A stretch of DNA of 64,000 nucleotides. Origin: Notolepis coatsorum (lineage: Eukaryota; Chordata; Actinopteri; Aulopiformes; Paralepididae). The stretch is from assembly GCA_963971535.1 (NCBI GenBank), contig OZ020594.1, positions 112,875,974 to 112,939,973 on the forward strand. Direction: 5' to 3'. Positions within the stretch are counted from its first letter, which is position 1. The number at the start of each line of letters is the position of its first letter. A model generated the notes under the pieces. It was not told the origin of the DNA and searched no databases. It was given only the letters and a program-made list of their open reading frames with translations. This document shows positions 59,391-64,000 of the stretch, one piece after another. The translations under genes were made by a program, and so were the position numbers.

Positions 59391-60552
59391 ACTCCATGGC
59401 CTTACAGCTGTTTATCTGTGAAGAGGAGGTCCCCCCTCACAGCTCAGCCAAACCCAGGACACAGAGCCCCTCCAGATTAAAGAGGAACAGGAGGAACTCT
59501 GGATCAGTCAGGAGGGAGAGGAGCTTCCTGTCTCTGTGAAGAGTGAACATGATGAAGAGAAACCTCAGTCCTCACAGCTCAGCCAAACCCAGGACACAGA
59601 GCCCCTCCAGATTAAAGAGGAACAGGAGGAACTGTGTCAAGATCTAGAGGGGGCTGATGGCTCCAAGATGACCTTACAACCTATGAAATGTGAAAATGAA
59701 GGTGAGAACACTCTGTCCTCACAACTCAGCCAAATCCGGGACCCAGAGCAGATTAAAGATGAACAAGATCAATGGCTGGAAGAAGCTGATCTCTCCAAGA
59801 TCACAGTAGACCCAGTGAAATGTGAAGATGGTCAAGAGAACGCTCTGTCCTTCCAGCCTCTTCAAACCCAAAGGGAGAAAAACAGAGAAGCATACTCTTT
59901 ACCCAGCACCTCAACTGAACACATGAAAACAGAACCTGAAGGAGAGGACTGTGGAGTAGCAGAACTAACCAGTAACTTAGATCCAGCTGGTGATTTAGAA
60001 CCAACTAGAGATAGCCAGCCTCTCTCTTCAGACTGTTCTATAACTGAGACTGATGATGGTGATGACAGTTCTGGAGCTGAGACTGATGACGGTGATGATG
60101 ACAGTTCTGGAGCTGAGACTGATAATAGTGATAAATGGAAGGAGAGTGGAGGTCCAGGTTTGATGGCAGTAAAACAAAAGAAGACACAGAAAATACAAAC
60201 GTTGTCTAACAGGCCTGGGTTCAGCAAGAAGAGAGATCTGAAGATACACATAAAAAATCATACCGGAGTGAAACCAATTGGTTGTTCAGTCTGTGGGAAA
60301 GGGTTCAGTAGGAAGGGAGATCTGAAGACACACATGATAACACATACTGGAGAGAAACCATTTAGTTGTTCAGTTTGTGGGAAAGGAATCGGTACAAAGG
60401 TACATCTGAAGAGACACATGAGAACACATACAGTGCAGAGTCAGTGTTGTTCTGTCCGCTTGTCATCGATCGTGCCTTCTTTACAAGCTTCAACGTTTTA
60501 TTCATCATCTACATTTGGCCATACAAGCTTAATATTCAACGTTAAAGATTAA
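59391..60552 (+). CDS. Last exon of a C2H2 zinc-finger protein, frameshifted and truncated (possible pseudogene)
   Basis: This is probably a nuclear DNA-binding factor of the large fish C2H2 family, with no specific target inferable. The exon begins at the acceptor ending 59390 and reads SMALQLFICEEEVPP. The frame then shifts by one base at a C run (59431-59436), and the remaining frame stays open to the stop at 60550-60552. Residues here count from codon 59536, which is GTG and not a true start. Acidic modules with IKEEQEEL occupy residues 1-115, and an Asp/Glu/Ser tract ETDDGDD repeats at 171-198. Finger 1 (about 222-242) keeps H238 and H242 but has T222 and N225 where cysteines belong. Finger 2 has C250, C253, H266, H270. 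Finger 3 has C278, C281, H294, H298. The canonical TGEKP linker joins fingers 2 and 3. After finger 3 the sequence becomes unrelated (VQSQCC..), whereas family members often have more fingers. The frameshift, dead finger and truncation favour a decayed copy, but an assembly error in the C run is possible. Confidence 0.8.
59431..59436 (+). other. One-base frameshift at a C run in the zinc-finger exon
   Basis: Six C residues follow GAGGAGGT. The exon-start frame (..CEEEVPP) runs into HSSAKPRTQ, while the family-like sequence SQLSQTQDTEPLQ is in the next frame. A seventh C would join them. The downstream frame has a TGA at 59419-59421, so it cannot itself extend to the acceptor. This is either a real deletion or a homopolymer error. 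Confidence 0.75.
59436..59790 (+). repeat. In-frame ~45-codon tandem modules in the zinc-finger exon
   Basis: Bases 59436-59498 and 59571-59633 are identical over 63 bp at an offset of 135 bp, exactly 45 codons. A third, diverged module starts near 59717 (SQLSQIRDPEQIKDEQ). Each module carries SQLSQ, an IKEE or IKDE motif and a VKSE, MKCE or VKCE motif. The first two modules must have duplicated recently. Confidence 0.85.
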
Positions 60553-60599
60553 TGTAAGCCAGTGTAAAGTAAAGATATTGAGCATAGATTTGTAAAATG

Positions 60600-60717
60600 T
60601 GCAACCCTAGTTTCACCTAGTGGTATGAGACGTATTCTTCGTATGGCTGCGCGTGCCGCATCGTGACGCACGTACCGTAAATTCGCGGGACGAATACACG
60701 TACCGTTACACCCCTAG
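60600..60717 (-). mobile_element. hAT-like terminus beside the truncated zinc-finger gene
   Basis: The end reads CGTACCGTTACACCCCTAG at 60699-60717. On the minus strand this is CTAGGGGTGTAACGGTACG, which resembles fish hAT ends beginning with a (C/T)AGGGGTGTAAC motif. CG-rich DNA with CGTATTCTTCG and CGAATACACG forms loosely inverted motifs inside. The left end was not located. Replacement of the expected further zinc fingers after about 60432 may be due to this element, but the junction at 60432 shows no recognisable terminus. Confidence 0.5.
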
Positions 60718-60745
60718 TACATGTACACCTCCAATACTGTACATG
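60718..60745 (+). repeat. Left piece of the 22/38-bp repeat array
   Basis: TACATGTACACC, TCCAATACTG and TACATG form a little over one 22-bp unit. The array continues at 62097-62106 and 63010-63145, separated by two inserted elements. Confidence 0.75.
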
Positions 60746-60971
60746 CAGGGCTCTACGCTAACCTTTTTCACTAGGGGCACAGGTGCTCCTAAATGAAAAA
60801 AATTAGGAGCACACAAAGAAATTTAGGAGCACCCAAAAATATTTAGGAGCACAGTGAAAATATGTCAAGTAACAGAGTTTATTTATTTTTTCAAAAATAC
60901 ATGTATATTTGTACTGTGCGTGCATGTGCAAACGGGACACATCTGTGCAATAGCACATACCACCAAAGTCA

Positions 60972-61450
60972 CTGGCCCACTGTGTGCGTGTGTGTATCAT
61001 CTGCGTGTGCAAACGGGAATGGGACAGACATTTGAACTATTAATTAAGTGATTAATGCCTACTATGGCAAAGTTGTAGCCAACAACTAGGCCTAATAAGA
61101 AAGGCAGTGATATTGAACAAAAAGGAGACACTGGCTTTACAACCAGGGCCATCAGTAGAGGGGGGAGCTAGTGTTGCTCTTTTAGAAAAATAATCCTTTC
61201 AGGGTTGCCTATTGAAATACTGTACACCTCCAGTACAGTAGTTTGCGTGTCAGGTAGACCATTGATTGACAGTCGATTCTGCCAATTACGACATCACACC
61301 GTTGCACTCTGGCCGTCCGGCGCTGCAGCTGGACCCTATTGCCACACCGCTTGCACTCTGGCCGTCCGGCGCTACAGCTGGACCCATTGCCCACCTCTGC
61401 GGTTGATAACGCTAGCCAAGTTAGCTGTACACACATACACAGTGGGCCAG
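60972..61450. repeat. Inverted repeat inside the hAT-like element
   Basis: CTGGCCCACTGTGTG at 60972 recurs inverted as CACAGTGGGCCAG ending at 61450. Over 24 bp the arms match at about 20 positions. They may be the ends of a nested insertion or part of a rearrangement that removed the transposase gene. Confidence 0.5.
61302..61398 (+). repeat. 49-bp direct tandem duplication
   Basis: TTGCACTCTGGCCGTCCGGC begins at 61302 and again at 61351. The following CGCTGCAGCTGGACCC becomes GCTACAGCTGGACCC in the second copy, with a one-base indel afterwards. The two copies abut. Confidence 0.88.
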
Positions 61451-61803
61451 TTGTAGGGGTGTAACAATGCATCGCAATGCATCGATCCTACTTTGCAATA
61501 TTTACAAAACATGACATTGTTTTCGAACTCTAGCCATGGGGAAATGTTTAGCCAATTCACGTTAAATTTGTATGTCTTCCCTCCGGCTCCAGTGGGTGTA
61601 GCTTCGCTAGCTACAGTGGCTACATTGGGTGCTACAGTGGGTGTAGCCTCGCTAGCTTGGCCAACTTCGCTAGCATGCTGGCTAGCGTCAGTATCTTGGT
61701 TAACGTTAACGTTAACCATCACCTCTGTAACATGAGCTGCCTCGCCTGACTTCTCATTCTCCGGTATCTTTCGCGCAAAATAAAAATGAATGGGCTTCGA
61801 CAT
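61372..61803 (-). pseudogene. Transposase-like N-terminal fragment (TTF-type zinc finger)
   Basis: The minus-strand ATG at 61801-61803 opens a 143-codon frame, of which about the first 104 codons look genuine. Residues 1-75 are low complexity, with VNVNVN from a triple GTTAAC and two copies of ASEATPT (about 50-56 and 65-71). Residues 77-103 read KTYKFNVNWLNISPW, then LEFENNVMFCKYC, with W84, W90, C100 and C103. This fits the start of the TTF-type zinc finger found in hAT transposases and in host proteins derived from them, such as KIAA1586 and ZNF862. The rest of the finger, the RNase H-like catalytic domain and the dimerisation domain are absent. After residue 104 the frame runs into the TAGGGGTGTAAC terminus and unrelated DNA. 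GCAAAGTAGG at the break could be a splice donor, but no downstream exon is recognisable. It is probably inactive. Confidence 0.65.
61454..61488 (+). mobile_element. Solo hAT-type terminus TAGGGGTGTAAC
   Basis: TAGGGGTGTAACAATGCATC at 61454 is followed by GCAATGCATCGATCC. It resembles the end of a hAT family common in fish, whose ends contain repeated ATGCATCGAT. Immediately to the right is transposase-like coding sequence of another element, so only the terminal 35 bp are present. No matching opposite end was found. Confidence 0.5.
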
Positions 61804-62098
61804 GGCTGTATTAACGTTTGACTCAGACAGTGACGCAGCCGCTGATCATTACTTTCGGTTTCCAGTCGCGTGACCACAGGAAACTACTGTGATTGGAACG
61901 TTTATGCGGCTGTGAACTGTGGGACTTGTAGTTTTTTAACGATTCTCGCAGCGGAGAAAAAAAAGGACGAATGAGAGGCTGTACTCTGCACTCGCTGGCC
62001 CCACTCGCACGCCGTGCGAGTACTTGATTTTGCATGTTCGCACGCACATATTTTTAGGGGCATATGCGAGCAATATGGTCGCACTGTAGAGCCCTGAC

Positions 62099-62106
62099 AT
62101 GTACAC
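62099..62106 (+). other. Target-site duplication, left copy (ATGTACAC)
   Basis: This 8-bp sequence directly precedes the terminal inverted repeat of the element at 62107-63009. It is repeated exactly at 63010-63017. Confidence 0.92.
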
Positions 62107-63009
62107 CAGGGTTTCCGTTAGAAAAAATTGTTGCCGGCCTCAGTGTCCGGTAGATTTCAATCTACCGGTCAAATGAGAGAAATTCCGGTCAGAGTTTATT
62201 GAGCTTAAAAACAATTGATAGGCAAAAGAATGACAACAAAACAAAAGAATGACATCATCAAGGCATGTAGATTTATAATATTTTTACTTAAAACTAGGCT
62301 ACTTTTGCGTATAAAGTCATTATATTCCAAATAAAATAAGTCCCGAGACTCGTGCTGCTGCCGACTTTAAATCAAATAGGTGTCTGTGGGCAGTCGCCCG
62401 ACATTAATAAACAACAGTCTGTTATAATCACATTTTTATGAGCTAACGAATTCCGTTATATTGGACATTTGTATTAATTATATCAAGCGAAGAACTGAGA
62501 AATTTGACAGAGAGAGACGGCAACATTATCGTGGGTTTGCGTGACGACTCTCTCTCTCTCCACCTCCCAATGACTTATTTGCGAGAGTATGTCGATGCAG
62601 AGCAGCAGATTCAGCTGTTATTGGCTCTTTTCTGGGGACCGCACAGCAGCGCCCCCCACCCAACATTGAATTGAAAATGGCTGAATTGGAGTACTGCTGG
62701 AGTACTGCATTGTGCTGCTGCTGCTCCGGCTCTGCAGCTTCACAAAAGTTCGCACACCCAGCACTAAGCTCTCGCTGACAACGTCGGTGTCATTATTAGA
62801 AGCAACGATGAAACAAATGTAATGATTGTTTCGTTCATCGCATAGGCTATTTAATTTTAGCCTATTTTAATACAATTCAAATAATCAAATTGTGCTTAGA
62901 CTCAGGGAATTATTTTCACCGGACATTAAGACCGGAGAGATTAAATATGTCGGACTTCAACAGATTTTGCCGGTCAAATACCGGTAATTACCGGCTAACG
63001 GAAACGCTG
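62107..63009. mobile_element. Complete non-autonomous hAT-type element, 903 bp
   Basis: The left end CAGGGTTTCCGTTAG and the inverse of the right end, CAGCGTTTCCGTTAG, match at 14 of 15 bases. An exact 8-bp duplication ATGTACAC flanks it, the hallmark length for hAT elements. Subterminal repeats are visible on both sides: CTACCGGTCAA and TTCCGGTCAG on the left, CACCGGACA, GCCGGTCAAATACCGG and TAATTACCGGC on the right. The interior has no transposase-sized frame, so it needs a transposase from elsewhere. A CTCTCTCTCTC tract lies near 62550 and several GCTGCTG runs near 62700. The clean ends and duplication suggest a relatively recent insertion. Confidence 0.9.
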
Positions 63010-63017
63010 ATGTACAC
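63010..63017 (+). other. Target-site duplication, right copy (ATGTACAC)
   Basis: Exact partner of 62099-62106. It also forms the start of the remaining 22/38-bp repeat array. Confidence 0.92.
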
Positions 63018-63145
63018 ACATGTATACCTCTGATACTGTACATTTACACACAACTACAGGTACACCTCAAATACTGTACATGTACACACAACTACACGTA
63101 CACCTCCAATACTGTACATGTACACCTCCAATACTGTACATGTAG
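63018..63145 (+). repeat. 22/38-bp minisatellite, right piece
   Basis: Units end ACCTCCAATACTGTA (or close variants CTCTGATACTGTA and CTCAAATACTGTA) and begin CATGTACAC. Some contain an extra ACACAACTACACGT, giving 38-bp units beside 22-bp units. The last unit reads CAATACTGTACATGTAG, which is also found inside satellite units far to the left. Bases 63146-63209 are unremarkable. Confidence 0.85.
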
Positions 63146-63209
63146 CTAAGAAAAGGCAAGGGAATCTAGAAAGGAAAACTGGGGATTTCGAGGTAAGGAG
63201 ACTAAGGAG

Positions 63210-63555
63210 GAGAAAGAGACGTAAAGGAGGGGACATGGACTGCTTACTCTTACAGAGAGAGACGTAAAGGAGGGGACAGGGACTGCTTACTCTTACAGAG
63301 AGAGACGTAAAGGAGGGGACAGGGACTGCTTACTCTTACAGAGAGAGACGAAAAGGAGGGAACAGGGACTGCTTACTCTTACAGAGAGAGACGTAAAGGA
63401 GGGGACAGGGACTGCTTACTCTTACAGAGAGAGACGTAAAGGAGGGGACAGGGACTGCTTACTCTTACAGAGAGAGACGTAAAGGAGGGGACAGGGACTG
63501 CTTACTCTTACAGAGAGAGACGTAAAGGAGGGGACAGGGACTGCTTACTCTTACA
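63210..63555 (-). repeat. 43-bp minisatellite, inverted array (eight units)
   Basis: Units read ACGTAAAGGAGGGGACAGGG, then ACTGCTTACTCTTAC, then AGAGAGAG. ACGTAAAGG or its variant begins at 63219, 63262, 63305, 63348, 63391, 63434, 63477 and 63520, always 43 bp apart. This is the reverse complement of the array at 56681-57050 and is more regular than it. Variants are ACATGG in the first unit and ACGAAAAGGAGGGAAC in the fourth. Confidence 0.95.
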
Positions 63556-63980
63556 TAGCGCTTTTAAACCGCCCGGGCTCCGGTTCAAGCTCCAGCTCCG
63601 TTCTGAACCCTCTGAACCCTGGTGCTCTCTGGCGAACCACCCCGCGTTTACACCCATTTAAGCAGAACCAACATTCCACCGTCTCCGTCATCAATGGGGG
63701 CGTTACCCAGGCGGAGGTAGAAATAATGCGTGGAGAGCGAGCCTCAACGCGCGAGCACACACAAAAGCACACACACGCACTGTATACGTTTGAAATGAAT
63801 CGTTCCAGCAAAGTAGGCTTATATTATTCTAATTACTGTTTTAATGGATATCACAGTAGTAAGTCCTACTGTAGAACATGACATATTAGCATGACATCTG
63901 ATTTACTAATGCCAATAATAAACGACAACCGCAATTGGCACTTGAAAGGGGTAAATAATGGTCAGTCACAATTCATGGCA
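63556..63980. other. Interval without a recognised gene
   Basis: The first part (63556-63720) is GC-rich with AGCTCCAGCTCCG and two CTGAACCCT motifs. A CA-rich stretch lies at 63757-63780. The remainder is AT-rich. An 86-codon minus-strand frame exists at 63551-63811 but shows no family features or expected composition, so I do not call it. Confidence 0.4.
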
Positions 63981-64000
63981 GCCCGTTTAGCTCAGCAGGT
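63981..64000 (+). tRNA. Start of a tRNA-like sequence or tRNA-derived SINE, cut by window end
   Basis: GCCCGTTTAGCTCAGCAGGT looks like a tRNA acceptor strand and D-arm start. TAGCTCAGCAGG at 63988-63999 fits the RNA polymerase III box A consensus TRGCNNAGYNGG. In fish many such sequences head tRNA-derived SINEs, and the surrounding transposon-rich DNA makes a SINE at least as likely as a true tRNA gene. Box B and the anticodon lie beyond the window. Confidence 0.45.

Larger units (their letters stand above)
60746..62096 (-). mobile_element. hAT-like DNA transposon with decayed transposase
   Basis: Both ends start with an 11-bp perfect terminal inverted repeat, CAGGGCTCTAC (60746-60756, and the inverse at 62086-62096). 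Subterminal DNA on the left has repeated TTAGGAGCAC motifs at about 60790-60850, typical of transposase-binding repeats in hAT elements. The right end is CG-rich with CGCACG motifs. A minus-strand open frame starting 293 bp from the right end carries a TTF-like zinc-finger N-terminus, so the right end is the 5' end. Flanks share ACATG (60741-60745 and 62097-62101). Removing one copy restores a plausible 38-bp repeat unit, so the target duplication appears to be 5 bp, not the 8 bp usual for hAT. At 1,351 bp it is far too short for a full transposase. Confidence 0.75.

Noticed and set aside
59536-59538. Translation start of the zinc-finger gene at this codon
   Set aside because: The codon is GTG and the same frame is open and family-like well upstream (from 59422), so the true start must be in an upstream exon or lost.
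59862-60251. Minus-strand frames opposite the zinc-finger exon
   Set aside because: They are antisense shadows of the acidic and Ser/Asp-rich coding repeats.
61493-61735. 80-codon plus-strand frame
   Set aside because: It is the antisense of the transposase-like fragment, which has the better domain match.
63551-63811. 86-codon minus-strand frame, possible small gene
   Set aside because: No family features, and its repeated ELELEPEP comes from a short GC-rich repeat; it begins and ends in transposon-like or repeat DNA.

Overview
The window looks like ray-finned (teleost) fish chromosomal DNA. The evidence is a fish-style C2H2 zinc-finger gene (acidic IKEEQEEL modules before the fingers), a fragment of a fish L1-type LINE, several hAT-type transposon ends, and no prokaryotic gene organisation.

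Bases 1-56404 (88% of the window) are one uninterrupted tandem satellite. The unit is about 28-32 bp: ACACTACTG, a T/C site, ACATG, usually TGGATGA, then 5-12 G. I estimate roughly 1,900 units. The array continues past the left edge; its right edge is at 56404. Single-base variants and G-run lengths act as a barcode that exposes layered duplications: a 15.7 kb tandem duplication (about 7.5-23.2 and 23.2-38.9 kb), a 6.3 kb one (about 32.9-39.2 and 39.2-45.5 kb), a 3.28 kb one present in both 15.7 kb copies, and a 1,366 bp one. None of the open frames in the array looks like a gene.

Bases 56405-64000 are a transposon-rich flank. A 43-bp minisatellite (nine units, 56681-57050) and the same minisatellite in inverse orientation (eight units, 63210-63555) bracket about 6.2 kb. 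Between them lie AT-rich DNA, a TAA microsatellite, a LINE 3' coding fragment broken exactly at a transposon terminus, and three related TATCGG-rich termini. Next comes the last coding exon of a zinc-finger gene (59391-60552), which has a one-base frameshift, one dead finger and a truncated finger array. Beyond it, a small 22/38-bp repeat array is split by two hAT-like elements. One (60746-62096) keeps the N-terminal part of a transposase-like protein. The other (62107-63009) is non-autonomous and has a perfect 8-bp target-site duplication. The window ends in the first 20 bases of a tRNA-like or tRNA-derived SINE sequence.

There is no operon-like gene system here. The interest lies in the satellite's layered duplication history, its possible origin from the nearby 22-bp repeat (17 shared bases), its extreme G/C strand bias, and the inverted minisatellite bracket. 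All repeat comparisons were made by eye and from matching positions, so duplication boundaries are approximate.
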